NCBI RefSeq assembly: GCF_009604455.1 | Contig: NZ_WEGL01000002.1 | Location: 806,001-870,000, forward strand | Reading direction: 5' to 3' | From: Streptomyces sp. RB17 | GTDB taxonomy: Bacteria > Actinomycetota > Actinomycetes > Streptomycetales > Streptomycetaceae | Length of the DNA stretch: 64,000 nt | Shown: one piece after another, positions 18,702 through 28,656 of the stretch | Numbering within the stretch: the stretch's first letter is position 1 | Layout of the letters: each line of letters starts with the position of its first letter | Made by a program: the position numbers and the translations under genes | Notes under the pieces: model-generated | Told to the model about the DNA's origin: nothing | The model's database searches: none | What the model saw: the letters and a program-made list of their open reading frames with translations, nothing else

Positions 18702-18797
18702 CGCGGGTGACGCTACTCCCCGTGACCTGCGGCCTCCCGTGCGCCACGCCCTCACGGCCGGGGTCGTATCCGCCGCCCGGCCGGGTACCCGACGGCC

Positions 18798-19166
18798 ATG
18801 AACTCCGCCATGTACACAGCCGCCACGGGCACCGAGGTGTTCGGGTACGTCGTCGTCCTGCTCGCCGGGGTCGTCTGCGTCGCCGGACTGCTCTGGGCCT
18901 TCCGGTTCGGTTTCCAGGTGCGCAGCCGCGAACCGGCGCCGCCCCGGCCCGACGAGCAGCCCCGGGTGCCGCCGTCCGGACCCGTCCACGAGGTCCGTGA
19001 GATGCGCGAACCCCAGGAGGTGCCCCGGGCCGCGGACGACAGCGAGCGGCTCACCCCGTACCAGGTCGGCAACGTCCGTTCCCGGCGCGCCGACGACCAG
19101 CGCCGCCCGCGCTGGTCGCCCGGTTCCAGCGGCTCCTTCGGCGGCGGGGGCGGCGGCCGGACCTGA
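18798..19166 (+). CDS. DUF6479-like single-pass membrane protein
   Basis: A 122-residue protein. The N-terminus has one transmembrane helix (residues about 14-36, [22 protein letters not shown]), then a basic and Pro-rich cytoplasmic tail. The conserved [14 protein letters not shown] region and a final [13 protein letters not shown] glycine tail match the Streptomyces DUF6479 family as I recall it. Function unknown. It is divergent from ctaD with 96 bp between the starts. Confidence 0.65.
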   Translation: MNSAMYTAATGTEVFGYVVVLLAGVVCVAGLLWAFRFGFQVRSREPAPPRPDEQPRVPPSGPVHEVREMREPQEVPRAADDSERLTPYQVGNVRSRRADDQRRPRWSPGSSGSFGGGGGGRT

Positions 19167-19293
19167 GCCGGCGTGCGCGTTTGCCGGCGCACCGCCGCGG
19201 GGACCCGGTGAGGCACACCTCGCACACGAAGCCCGCGCGGGGCCGGCGCGACCGGCCCCGCCCGGCGCACGACGCAGAAGGAAGTTGGACGAC

Positions 19294-19476
19294 GTGACCG
19301 CGCCCGCGCACCCCAGTGACAAACCCGCCCTGCCCTACGCCGAGACCGGCTGGGCCAAGGCTCGCCGACGCCGGGACCGGGGGGTGCGGACATGTCTCCC
19401 CGCCGTCGTGCACCGCGGCCGCGCGCAGCGGCAGGGCGGCGCCGCCGAGGACAACATCGTGCGGGGCGAGGACTGA
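19294..19476 (+). CDS. Possible small hypothetical protein, 60 aa
   Basis: A short frame from GTG 19294 preceded by GAAGGAAG. The product begins [19 protein letters not shown] and is then Arg-rich. I recognise no family. It may be a genuine small gene or a remnant; the ribosome-binding site is its main support. The flanking 139 bp up to rfbA hold only promoter-like sequence. Confidence 0.35.
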   Translation: MTAPAHPSDKPALPYAETGWAKARRRRDRGVRTCLPAVVHRGRAQRQGGAAEDNIVRGED

Positions 19477-19602
19477 GGGAGCCGCGAGGATCCGGCCCCG
19501 GAACCGGGTGAACCCGCCCCGGTAAAGTTCCGTCGACACCAGAGCCATGACGTCGTAACGATCCAGTCATACAAACAAAGGTCCGATCCGGACGATCGCC
19601 GT

Positions 19603-19608
19603 TAGGGT
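19603..19608 (+). promoter_or_regulatory. TAGGGT -10 element of the rhamnose operon
   Basis: TAGGGT ends seven bases before the rfbA ATG at 19616, and no ribosome-binding site is present. The gene is therefore probably transcribed from its start codon as a leaderless mRNA. Confidence 0.55.
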
Positions 19609-19615
19609 GTGGCGA

Positions 19616-20683
19616 ATGAAGGCTCTGGTGCTCTCCGGCGGCTCCGGCACCCGGCTGCGGCCGATCACGCACACCTCGGCGAAACAGCTGGTGCCGGTGG
19701 CCAACAAGCCCGTGCTGTTCTACGGCCTGGAATCTCTTGCCGAAGCCGGGATCACCGAGGTGGGGATCGTCGTCGGTGACACCGCGGCCGAGATCGAGGA
19801 AGCCGTCGGCGACGGCTCGAAGTTCGGCCTGGACGTCACCTACATCCCCCAGGAACGTCCCCTCGGCCTCGCGCACGCGGTCCTGATCGCCCGGGACTTC
19901 CTCGGCGACGACGACTTCGTGATGTACCTCGGGGACAACTTCGTCGTCGGCGGGATCCGCCCGCTGGTCGAGGAGTTCCGCGCGCACCGGCCCGACGCCC
20001 AGATCCTGCTCACGCACGTCGCCGACCCGCGCGCCTTCGGAGTCGCCGAACTCGACGCGTCCGGACAGGTGGTGGCCCTGGAGGAGAAGCCCGAGCACCC
20101 CAAGAGCGACCTCGCGCTGGTCGGCGTCTACCTCTTCACGCCGGCCGTCCACGAGGCCGTACGCGCGGTGAAACCGTCCTGGCGGGGCGAGCTGGAGATC
20201 ACCCACGCCATCCAGTACCTCATCGACACGGGCGCCGACGTGCGGTCCACCCTGATCGGCGGCTACTGGAAGGACACCGGGAACGTCGGCGACATGCTGG
20301 AGGTCAACCGGACCGTCCTGGAACGCCTGGAGCGGCGCATCGACGGCGAGGTGGACGACGCCACCGAGACCGTCGGCCGGGTGGTGATCGAAGAAGGAGC
20401 GAAGATCACCAACTCCCGGATCGTCGGCCCGGCGCTCATCGGCGCCGGCACCGTCGTCGCCGACTCCTACGTCGGCCCCTACACCTCCATAGCGGAGAAC
20501 TGCCGGATCACCGACAGCGAAGTGGAGTTCTCCATCGTGCTGCGGGACTCGTCCATCACCGGGGTGGGCCGGATCGAGTCCTCGCTGATCGGCCGGCACA
20601 CGGAGGTCACCCCGGCGGCCGGAGTACCCAGCGCCCACCGACTCGTCCTCGGAGACCACAGCAAGGTGCAGATCCGTTCATGA
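19616..20683 (+). CDS. rfbA: Glucose-1-phosphate thymidylyltransferase (long form)
   Basis: A 355-residue nucleotidyltransferase with the N-terminal signature VLSGGSGTRLRPIT, KQLVPVANKPVLFY (substrate-binding Lys) and the YLGDNFVVGG metal-binding Asp. After about residue 240, a hexapeptide-repeat left-handed helix (GPALIGAGTVV, SYVGPYTSIAENC) marks the long RmlA form common in antibiotic and cell-wall sugar pathways. It makes dTDP-glucose from glucose-1-phosphate and dTTP, the first step to dTDP-L-rhamnose. ATG 19616 is preferred to GTG 19607 because of the TAGGGT promoter spacing. It overlaps rfbB by ATGA. Confidence 0.93.
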   Translation: MKALVLSGGSGTRLRPITHTSAKQLVPVANKPVLFYGLESLAEAGITEVGIVVGDTAAEIEEAVGDGSKFGLDVTYIPQERPLGLAHAVLIARDFLGDDDFVMYLGDNFVVGGIRPLVEEFRAHRPDAQILLTHVADPRAFGVAELDASGQVVALEEKPEHPKSDLALVGVYLFTPAVHEAVRAVKPSWRGELEITHAIQYLIDTGADVRSTLIGGYWKDTGNVGDMLEVNRTVLERLERRIDGEVDDATETVGRVVIEEGAKITNSRIVGPALIGAGTVVADSYVGPYTSIAENCRITDSEVEFSIVLRDSSITGVGRIESSLIGRHTEVTPAAGVPSAHRLVLGDHSKVQIRS

Positions 20684-21651
20684 ACCTCCTCGTCACCGGC
20701 GCCGCCGGGTTCATCGGCTCCGCCTACGTCCGCATGCTCCTCGCCGACGACGCGCCCGACGCGCCCCGCATCACCGTGCTGGACCGGCTCACCTACGCCG
20801 GCACGCTCACCAACCTCCCGGAGAGCCATCCCCGGCTGGACTTCGTGCAGGGCGACATCTGCGACGCCGACCTGGTCGACAAGCTGACGGCGGACGCCGA
20901 CCAGGTCGTGCACTTCGCCGCCGAGTCGCACGTCGACCGGTCGATCGAGGGCGCGGCGGAGTTCGTCCGCACGAACGTGCTCGGCACCCAGACCCTGCTG
21001 GACGCGGCCCTCAGACATGGCACCGGCCCGTTCGTGCACATCTCCACCGACGAGGTCTACGGCTCCATCGACACCGGCTCCTGGCCGGAGGAGCACCCGC
21101 TGGCCCCCAACTCGCCGTACTCCGCCTCCAAGGCCTCCTCCGACCTGCTGGCCCTGGCGTACCACCGCACCCACGGCCTGGACGTCAGGGTCACCCGCTG
21201 CTCCAACAACTACGGTCCGCACCAGTTCCCCGAGAAGGTCGTCCCGCTCTTCGTCACCAACCTCCTCGACGGCCTGAAGGTCCCGCTGTACGGCGACGGC
21301 CGCAACGTCCGCGACTGGCTGCACGTCGACGACCACTGCCGCGGCATCGACCTGGTGCGCACGAAGGGCCGACCCGGCGAGGTCTACAACATCGGCGGCG
21401 GCACCGAACTGAGCAACAAGGAGCTCACCAGCCTGCTCCTCGACGCGTGCGGCGCCGGCTGGGACCGGGTCAGTCACGTCCCCGACCGCAAGGGCCACGA
21501 CCTGCGCTACTCGGTCGACTGGAGCAAGGCCCGCGACGAACTCGGCTACCGTCCGCGCCGCGACTTCACCGCCGGGCTCGCCGAGACCGTCGCCTGGTAC
21601 CGCGACCACCGCGGCTGGTGGGAGCCGCTGAAGAAGCGGAGCGGGCGATGA
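20680..21651 (+). CDS. rfbB: dTDP-glucose 4,6-dehydratase
   Basis: A 323-residue extended SDR. The NAD-binding motif TGAAGFIGSAYV is at residues about 6-17, the catalytic triad is in HISTDEVYG and the YSASKASSD (YxxxK) motif, and AAESHVDRSIEG matches family substrate residues. It converts dTDP-glucose to dTDP-4-keto-6-deoxyglucose, the second rhamnose step. It overlaps rfbA and rfbD by ATGA on both sides, so the operon is translationally coupled. Confidence 0.94.
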   Translation: MNLLVTGAAGFIGSAYVRMLLADDAPDAPRITVLDRLTYAGTLTNLPESHPRLDFVQGDICDADLVDKLTADADQVVHFAAESHVDRSIEGAAEFVRTNVLGTQTLLDAALRHGTGPFVHISTDEVYGSIDTGSWPEEHPLAPNSPYSASKASSDLLALAYHRTHGLDVRVTRCSNNYGPHQFPEKVVPLFVTNLLDGLKVPLYGDGRNVRDWLHVDDHCRGIDLVRTKGRPGEVYNIGGGTELSNKELTSLLLDACGAGWDRVSHVPDRKGHDLRYSVDWSKARDELGYRPRRDFTAGLAETVAWYRDHRGWWEPLKKRSGR

Positions 21652-22529
21652 GGTGGCTGGTCACCGGCGCGGGCGGCATGCTCGGCCAGGACACCGTGCA
21701 CGAACTGCGCGGGCGCGGCGAGGACGTCACGGGCCTTGCCCGCGCCGTCCTCGACATCACCGAACCGGCCGCCGTACAGCGGGCGTTGGCCGGGCACCGG
21801 CCGGACGTCGTCGTCAACTGCGCCGCCTACACGGCCGTGGACGCGGCCGAGACCGACGAGGAGCGCGCGCTGCTCGTCAACGGCGAGGGCCCCCGGCTGC
21901 TCGCCCGCGCCTGCGCCGCGCGCGGCGCAGGCCTGATCCACGTCTCCACCGACTACGTCTTCTCCGGCGAGGCCCGTGACGTCCCCTACGCGGAGGACGA
22001 GGAACCGGACCCGCGCACCGCCTACGGCCGCACCAAGCTCGCCGGGGAGCGGGCCGTGCTCGCCGAACTCCCCGGCGGGTCCGCCGTGTTGCGCACCGGC
22101 TGGCTGTACGGCGCGCACGGCCGGAACTTCGTGCGCACCATGCTGGAGCTGGAAGCCGCACGCGAGACCGTCGACGTCGTCGACGACCAGCGCGGGCAGC
22201 CCACCTGGAGCGCGGACGTGGCCGCCCGGATCGCCGACCTCGGTCCCCGGATCTCCCCCGACACGGGCGCGCACGGTATCTTCCACGCCACCGCCTCCGG
22301 CGAGGCCAGCTGGTACGAGCTGGCGCGCGAGGTGTTCCGGCTGGCCGGCGCCGACCCGGACCGGGTGCGCCGCACCGACAGCCGGGCCTTCGTCCGGCCC
22401 GCTCCCCGGCCCGCCTACAGCGTCCTCGGCCACGAACGGTGGCGGGCGGCCGGTCTGGCACCGCTCGGAGACTGGCGGTCCGCCCTGCACGAAGCACTGC
22501 CCCACATCCGCAAGGAGATGTCTCAGTGA
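21648..22529 (+). CDS. rfbD: dTDP-4-dehydrorhamnose reductase
   Basis: A 293-residue RmlD-type SDR with TGAGGMLGQD near the N-terminus, HVSTDYVFSGEA, and YGRTKLAGE (YxxxK). It catalyses the final NADPH-dependent reduction to dTDP-L-rhamnose. The ATG is inside the rfbB stop (ATGA), and its own TGA overlaps the GTG of the methyltransferase gene (GTGA). The epimerase needed before this step is encoded convergently at 23377-23985. Confidence 0.93.
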   Translation: MRWLVTGAGGMLGQDTVHELRGRGEDVTGLARAVLDITEPAAVQRALAGHRPDVVVNCAAYTAVDAAETDEERALLVNGEGPRLLARACAARGAGLIHVSTDYVFSGEARDVPYAEDEEPDPRTAYGRTKLAGERAVLAELPGGSAVLRTGWLYGAHGRNFVRTMLELEAARETVDVVDDQRGQPTWSADVAARIADLGPRISPDTGAHGIFHATASGEASWYELAREVFRLAGADPDRVRRTDSRAFVRPAPRPAYSVLGHERWRAAGLAPLGDWRSALHEALPHIRKEMSQ

Positions 22530-23329
22530 AACGGCACGAGTTCCTGCGGGAACTCCACAAGGTCAGCGCGAACCGCAACTACCTGGAGATCGGCGTCAAC
22601 GACGGCCGCAGTCTGACACTGTCCCGGGTGCCCAGCATCGCGATCGACCCCGCGTTCAAGGTGGTCACGGAGATACGCTGCGACGTGCACCTGGCGAAGG
22701 CGACGAGCGACGACTTCTTCGCCCGCGACAACCCGCTCGCGCACCTGCGCGGCGGACGCCACCCGCTGCGCAACCTCGCGCGCAACCGCGGCCCGTTCGG
22801 CTACTGGCGGCGCACCACCCTCGACCTGTCGTTCATCGACGGCATGCACCTGTTCGAGTACTCGCTGCGCGACTTCATCAACATCGAGAAGCACAGCGAC
22901 TGGGCCAGCGTGATCGTCTTCGACGACATGCTCCCGCGCAACGTCGACGAGGCCGCCCGCGACCGGCACACCAACGCCTGGACCGGTGACGTCTACAAGC
23001 TGGTCGAGATCCTCGGCCGCCACCGCCCCGACCTCGTGACGGTCCTGGTCGACACCGCGCCCACCGGCCAGTTGGTGGTCTTCGGCGCCGACCCGGCGAA
23101 CACGGTCCTCAAGGACAAGTACGACGAGATCATCGCGGAGTTCGAGGTCCCCGACCCGCAGAAGGTCCCCGAGTCCGTCCTCGAGCGCACCACGGCCGTC
23201 AAGCCCGAGGAATTCCTTGCCGCCGGCTTCTGGAAGGCCCTGGTCGCGGCCCGCGACCGGGGCACGAAACGCGCCCGCGGCTGGGAGTCGTTGCGCCGCG
23301 CGCTGGCCCCGTACGCCGCCGACCGCTGA
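22526..23329 (+). CDS. Class I SAM-dependent methyltransferase in the rhamnose operon
   Basis: A 267-residue protein. NYLEIGVNDGRSL (residues about 18-30) is a class I SAM-binding motif I, and LSFIDGMHLFEYSLRDFINI with FDDMLPRNVDE resembles cephalosporin-hydroxylase/glycan methyltransferases that follow glycosyltransferase genes. The GTG start overlaps the rfbD stop and follows AAGGAGATG. It is likely to methylate a sugar of the rhamnose-containing polymer or a related glycan; no substrate is visible in the sequence. It converges on rfbC with a shared terminator hairpin. Confidence 0.75.
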   Translation: MKRHEFLRELHKVSANRNYLEIGVNDGRSLTLSRVPSIAIDPAFKVVTEIRCDVHLAKATSDDFFARDNPLAHLRGGRHPLRNLARNRGPFGYWRRTTLDLSFIDGMHLFEYSLRDFINIEKHSDWASVIVFDDMLPRNVDEAARDRHTNAWTGDVYKLVEILGRHRPDLVTVLVDTAPTGQLVVFGADPANTVLKDKYDEIIAEFEVPDPQKVPESVLERTTAVKPEEFLAAGFWKALVAARDRGTKRARGWESLRRALAPYAADR

Positions 23330-23349
23330 CCTCGCCCGTACACCGTTTG

Positions 23350-23385
23350 GGCGGCTGACCTCGCCCGTGCGCCGGGTCAGCCGCC
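23350..23385. terminator. Hairpin between convergent methyltransferase and rfbC
   Basis: GGCGGCTGACC (23350-23360) pairs perfectly with GGTCAGCCGCC (23375-23385). It overlaps the rfbC stop codon and follows the methyltransferase stop by 20 bp. GCTGACCTCGCCCGT occurs twice here (about 23325 and 23353), so the hairpin may have arisen by a small duplication. Confidence 0.7.
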
Positions 23386-23985
23386 GGACTCCCCCGAGCG
23401 CAGCCGCTGGTAGTGGGCGGAGCAGTCCGCGTACGCGGGCAGCAGCCCGGACCGCTCCGCCTCTGCCAGCGAGGGCGCCTCGGCGTCCTTGGGCGACAGC
23501 ACCGGCTCGATGCCCTCCGGCCAGGCGATGTCCAGCGCCGGGTCGAGCGGGTGCAGCCCGTGCTCGCGCTGCGGCGCGTACCCGGTCGAGCACAGGTACA
23601 CCACCGTCGCGTCGTCGGTGAGCGCCATGAACGCGTGCCCGAGGCCCTCGGCCAGGAAGACCGCGCGCCGGGTGTCCTCGTCCAGCCGTACGGCCTCCCA
23701 CTGCGTGTAGGTGGGGGAGCCGACGCGGATGTCCACGACCACGTCGAGGACGGCGCCGCGCACGCACGTGACGTACTTGGCCTGGCCGGGCGGCACGTCG
23801 GCGAAGTGGATGCCGCGCAGCACGCCCCGCCGGGACACCGAGCAGTTGGCCTGGGCGAGGCCCAGGTCGTGGCCGGTGGCCTCGCGGAACTCCGCGCCCC
23901 GGTACCACTCGTGGAAGCTTCCCCGCTCGTCCGGGAACACCTGGGGCTCCAGCACCCAGGCGTCACCTATCCCCAGTTGGCGCAC
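23377..23985 (-). CDS. rfbC: dTDP-4-dehydrorhamnose 3,5-epimerase
   Basis: A 202-residue cupin-fold RmlC. FPDERGSFHEWY, RGVLRGIHF (catalytic His) and KYVTCVRGAVLDVVVDIR are diagnostic, with GLGHAFMAL and WPEG later in the chain. It performs the third step to dTDP-L-rhamnose. The GTG start at 23985 lies five bases from the stop of the glycosyltransferase gene, forming a leftward two-gene operon opposite rfbABD. Confidence 0.93.
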   Translation of the reverse strand: MRQLGIGDAWVLEPQVFPDERGSFHEWYRGAEFREATGHDLGLAQANCSVSRRGVLRGIHFADVPPGQAKYVTCVRGAVLDVVVDIRVGSPTYTQWEAVRLDEDTRRAVFLAEGLGHAFMALTDDATVVYLCSTGYAPQREHGLHPLDPALDIAWPEGIEPVLSPKDAEAPSLAEAERSGLLPAYADCSAHYQRLRSGESGG

Positions 23986-23989
23986 GCCG

Positions 23990-25939
23990 TCATGCCCTCC
24001 GTGTCGTGGTGGCCGTCCGTGTCCCCCGTACCGCGCCGAGCAGGCGCCGTGCCCTGCGCAGCAGCCGGCGCAGCATACCGGGCGGCGACGGACGGACCAC
24101 CTCGACGGCACCGGGCGTGCGGCCCACCCGCAGCAGCAGCGGCAGCTTCAGGGTCCGTCCGCCGGCCAGGCGCAGCTCGGTGCGCCACAGGGTGCTGCGC
24201 AGCTCGCGCAGCGGCAGATCGGCGGCCAGCAGCGCGTGGACGCCGTCGGCGGGCGTGAGCACGGCCGGCGGGTCCACCGTCCGGCCCGAGGCGTCGGTCA
24301 GGCGGAGCGTGGCGTGGGTGCGGTCGGGGACGTACAGCAGCAGCGCGACGGTCAGTGTCTCGGCGTCGGAGACCGCCGCGTCGGCCGGGGTGAGCCGGTG
24401 CAGTCCGAGGGACTTGGCGGCGCGGTCCACGTCCAGGGACAGATTGCGGTACTGCTGCGTCCAGTACGGCAGGACGACCCGGTCCGCGACGATCCCGGCC
24501 GGCGGCAGCGCGGGCCCCCGCGCCGGGGCGGGACCCAGCCGGCACTCCTTGGTCCAGCCGCCCAGGCCGACCCGCACGTACAGGTCCCACAGGCCGCCGT
24601 GCAGCGCGTCGCCGCCCGCCGCCCCGGCGGGATCGACCGTGGCCGTGGCGCGCAGCACCAGCCGGGTGCCGCCGTCCTCGGCCGGAACCCGCTCGCGGGT
24701 GACCCGCACCGGCTGGAAGAAGGAGGCCGCGCTCTCCCGGTCGCGCACGATCAGGTCGAGCGTGGCGGCGTCGAAACCGTCCCCGGCGGCCGCGGCCAGC
24801 CAGGACGCGGCCTCGGCGAGATCGCGGGGCGCGCCGTCCGCCGGGGGCCCGGGCGCGTCCGCGGGGACGGTCAGCGGGCCCTGCCCGGTGGTGTACTCGG
24901 CGGTGAGGTCGATGTGCAGCGCGCCGTCCCGCCAGGCGACACCGGCCGGGACGGCGCACGGTCGCACCCCGGCCTCCCACTCGGCGTAGGCGAGAAGGTC
25001 GTCGTAGCGGTCCTCGCGGATCAGCGCGGCGACGATCCGCTGGCCGGGGCGCAGCCCGGGGGCGACCCCGGGGCCGAAGCGCTCGACGACGACCGCGTGC
25101 ATCTCCTTGAGCAGCTCGCGCCGGTAGTCGTCCGGCATCGCCAGCAGCCGGCGCCCGCTCATCCGCTCCACCATCTCCACCCGCAGCCAGCGGCGCAGCA
25201 GCCGGTCGCGCAGCGGGCCCGGCTCGGTGTACCGCTCGACCACGTCGAGGGCCTCGCGGAGGTTGCCGAAGTAGCCGACCGGGTCGAAGCGCTGGAAACC
25301 GGCGTTGGAGGCGTCGTCGCGTGCGAGGTGGTAGTAGCAGACGTAGTCGCTCAGCACCGAGACGTTGTCCGCGCGCAGATAGGCCTCGGTGATGAAGACG
25401 TGGTCCTCCAGGCGTCGCCGGCCCTCCGGGAAGCGCAGTCCGGTGCGGTCCAGGAAGGAGCGCCGGAGCATCTTGTGCGGGGTGAGGCTGTCGATGAGGG
25501 GAGCGCTCGCGACCGTGGCGTGCGGGTGGTTGCGGCGGAACAGCTCCACCGGCACCGGCCTGCCCTTTCCGGCCATCTTGCCGACGATCACATCCGCCTT
25601 GTTGGCGACCCCGTAGTCGTACATCCGCTCCAGGGCCTCGTCGCCGAGCCGGTCGTCGTTGTCGACGAACATCACGAACTCGCCGCGGGAGGCCTCTATG
25701 CCGACGTTGCGGGGCTTGCCGGACCAGCCGGAGTTCTCCTGGTGGATGACGCGTATGTGCGGATGCCCCGTGGCGAGCGCGTCCAGGCGGGCCGGGGTGG
25801 CGTCGGTGGAGCCGTCGTCCACGAAGATCACTTCGTAGGCGTCCGGAGGCAGCGACTGGCGCAGCAGCGAGGCGATGCAGTCCTCGATGTACGGCCCCGG
25901 GTTGTACACGGGGACGATGACGCTGACCTTGACCGGCAT
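23990..25939 (-). CDS. Family 2 glycosyltransferase with long C-terminal domain
   Basis: A 649-residue cytosolic protein. Residues 1-110 are a GT-A/GT2 domain with VSVIVPVYNPGPYIEDC, FVDDGSTD and VDNDD (DxD metal site). The following 220 residues keep the polymerising/teichoic-acid-like GT2 pattern (RNVGIEASRGEFV, HKMLRRSF). The last 300 residues are a beta-rich region without a motif I recognise, as in actinobacterial wall-glycan glycosyltransferases. ATG 25939 follows TTGGAG. Its coupling to rfbC suggests it transfers rhamnose or builds the polymer that carries it. Confidence 0.82.
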   Translation of the reverse strand: MPVKVSVIVPVYNPGPYIEDCIASLLRQSLPPDAYEVIFVDDGSTDATPARLDALATGHPHIRVIHQENSGWSGKPRNVGIEASRGEFVMFVDNDDRLGDEALERMYDYGVANKADVIVGKMAGKGRPVPVELFRRNHPHATVASAPLIDSLTPHKMLRRSFLDRTGLRFPEGRRRLEDHVFITEAYLRADNVSVLSDYVCYYHLARDDASNAGFQRFDPVGYFGNLREALDVVERYTEPGPLRDRLLRRWLRVEMVERMSGRRLLAMPDDYRRELLKEMHAVVVERFGPGVAPGLRPGQRIVAALIREDRYDDLLAYAEWEAGVRPCAVPAGVAWRDGALHIDLTAEYTTGQGPLTVPADAPGPPADGAPRDLAEAASWLAAAAGDGFDAATLDLIVRDRESAASFFQPVRVTRERVPAEDGGTRLVLRATATVDPAGAAGGDALHGGLWDLYVRVGLGGWTKECRLGPAPARGPALPPAGIVADRVVLPYWTQQYRNLSLDVDRAAKSLGLHRLTPADAAVSDAETLTVALLLYVPDRTHATLRLTDASGRTVDPPAVLTPADGVHALLAADLPLRELRSTLWRTELRLAGGRTLKLPLLLRVGRTPGAVEVVRPSPPGMLRRLLRRARRLLGAVRGTRTATTTRRA

Positions 25940-26072
25940 CCGGCTCCAAGCCCCCTCAGTTCGCTTGCCGTTGCCTATTTGGCACGGTGGGCGTGGCCGA
26001 ATGCTAACCCGGCCCCTTGCGCGGGTGTTCGGGCACCCCCGCTCCCGCCGCAAGGGGCCGGGCGCGCCCGGG

Positions 26073-26657
26073 TCAGGCGTGGGTCTTGGCGAGCAGCTCC
26101 AGGATCTCGGCGGTCGTGCCGCTCTCGCCGAGCCGCGGGAAGATCCGCTCGACGCTGCCCGCGTGCGCCTCGGCGTCGGCGTCGGCCATCGCGTCGGTGG
26201 CGAGGGTGACGTGGTAGCCGTGGGCGTAGGCGTCCCGGGCGGTGGACTCCACGCCGATGCTGGTGGCGATGCCGGTCAGCACGATCTGGGTGATGCCGCG
26301 GCGGCGCAGCTGGACGTCCAGGTCGGTGCCGTGGAAGGCGCTCCAGTTGTGCTTGGTGACGCGGATGTCGCCGGGGTGGCCGGACAGCTCGTCGACGAGG
26401 ACGTCCCAGCCCTCGGGGAAGGCGAGGCCGCGCGCCTGGCGCTCGGTGCGGCCGGGGACGGCGTCGGCCCAGTCGGGCGCGAAGGAGACCCGGACCAGGA
26501 CCACGGGCAGGTTCCGGGACCGGAAGGCCTCGGCCAGTTCGGCGGTGCGGGAGACGACGTCCGCGGCCGCGTGCGGCTGGACGGGCATGCCCACGATGCC
26601 GTTCTGCAGGTCGATCGCGACGAGGGCGGTACGGGGGTCGAGCGTGGTGAGCGACAT
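26073..26657 (-). CDS. Isochorismatase-family hydrolase lacking the usual cysteine
   Basis: A 194-residue isochorismatase-like protein. The catalytic Asp is in VAIDLQNGIVG and the Lys in VTKHNWSAF. At the position where cysteine hydrolases of this family have Cys (NxCVEST), it reads GIATSIGVESTARDAY, so the nucleophile is replaced by Gly. EntB/PhzD-type isochorismatases also have Gly there, so a vinyl-ether hydrolase activity is possible. It is the last gene of a leftward MarR-MFS-hydrolase operon (7-bp gap), suggesting removal or detoxification of an aromatic compound. Confidence 0.8.
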   Translation of the reverse strand: MSLTTLDPRTALVAIDLQNGIVGMPVQPHAAADVVSRTAELAEAFRSRNLPVVLVRVSFAPDWADAVPGRTERQARGLAFPEGWDVLVDELSGHPGDIRVTKHNWSAFHGTDLDVQLRRRGITQIVLTGIATSIGVESTARDAYAHGYHVTLATDAMADADAEAHAGSVERIFPRLGESGTTAEILELLAKTHA

Positions 26658-26664
26658 GAGTCGG

Positions 26665-28067
<1,403 letters not shown>

Positions 28068-28068
<1 letters not shown>

Positions 28069-28505
28069 CACTGCTGCGACAGCCGTTCCATGAGCTCCAG
28101 TGCCGTCAGCACGGTCTGCCGTTCCTCCTCCGTGTAGCGGTCCTGGAAGGCGCGGGCCAGCCACTCCTCGCGGACCTGGCGGTTGCCCGCTGTGCGGGCC
28201 CGCCCGGCGTCGGTGAGGGTGACCAGCTGGCGGCGGCCGTCGTCGGGGTCGGGGGCGCGCCGGATCAGACCGTGCTGCTCCAGCGCGGCCAGCGTGGTCG
28301 CCATCGACTGCGGGCGTACGCCCTCGGCGCCGGCGAGCGCACTGGCCGTCGCGGCGCCGTGCTTGCCGACCAGGGTGAGCGCCGACTCCTGGGACGGGCT
28401 GAGGTCGGTGTCCTGCGCGACCTCGCGGATACGGCGCCGCAGCCGGCTGAACACCACGCGCAGATCGCGCGCGGCACGGGCGGCGGAGTCGGAGATGTCA
28501 GCCAT
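28068..28505 (-). CDS. MarR-family transcriptional regulator
   Basis: A 145-residue winged-helix protein. DLSPSQESALTLVGKHGAATASALAGAEGV and MATTLAALEQHGLIRRAPDPDDGRRQLVTLTDAG form the helix-turn-helix and wing with the classic DPDDGRRQ pattern. It is first in the operon with the MFS gene. ATG 28505 has no ribosome-binding site but has TAGGGT seven bases upstream, so the mRNA is probably leaderless. It most likely represses its own operon through the inverted repeat at 28530-28561 and is released by a phenolic or drug ligand. Confidence 0.9.
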
Positions 28506-28512
28506 GCCGCCC

Positions 28513-28541
28513 ACCCTAGGACCGACAGCGGAAACTGTCCA
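28513..28541 (-). promoter_or_regulatory. Promoter of the marR operon (leaderless)
   Basis: On the minus strand, TGGACA (28541-28536) and TAGGGT (28518-28513) are separated by exactly 17 bp. TAGGGT ends seven bases before the ATG. This is a textbook leaderless actinobacterial promoter. Confidence 0.7.
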
Positions 28542-28586
28542 GTCCAACCTGTTTAGTTTCCCTTTTCAGTCTTCCTGTTCAGTTTT
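28530..28586. promoter_or_regulatory. Probable MarR operator region
   Basis: The inverted repeat GGAAACT (28530-28536) and AGTTTCC (28555-28561) overlaps the -35 box. CCTGTTTAGTTT (28548-28559) is repeated as CCTGTTCAGTTTT (28574-28586). The segment is AT-richer than its surroundings. Binding by the adjacent MarR protein is inferred from position. Confidence 0.5.
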
Positions 28587-28656
28587 GCCTGACGAATTGT
28601 CGGGTACTCGCCGGTCCTCGGACAGCGCAGTACGTCGGTGAACCAAAGGAGCGCAG

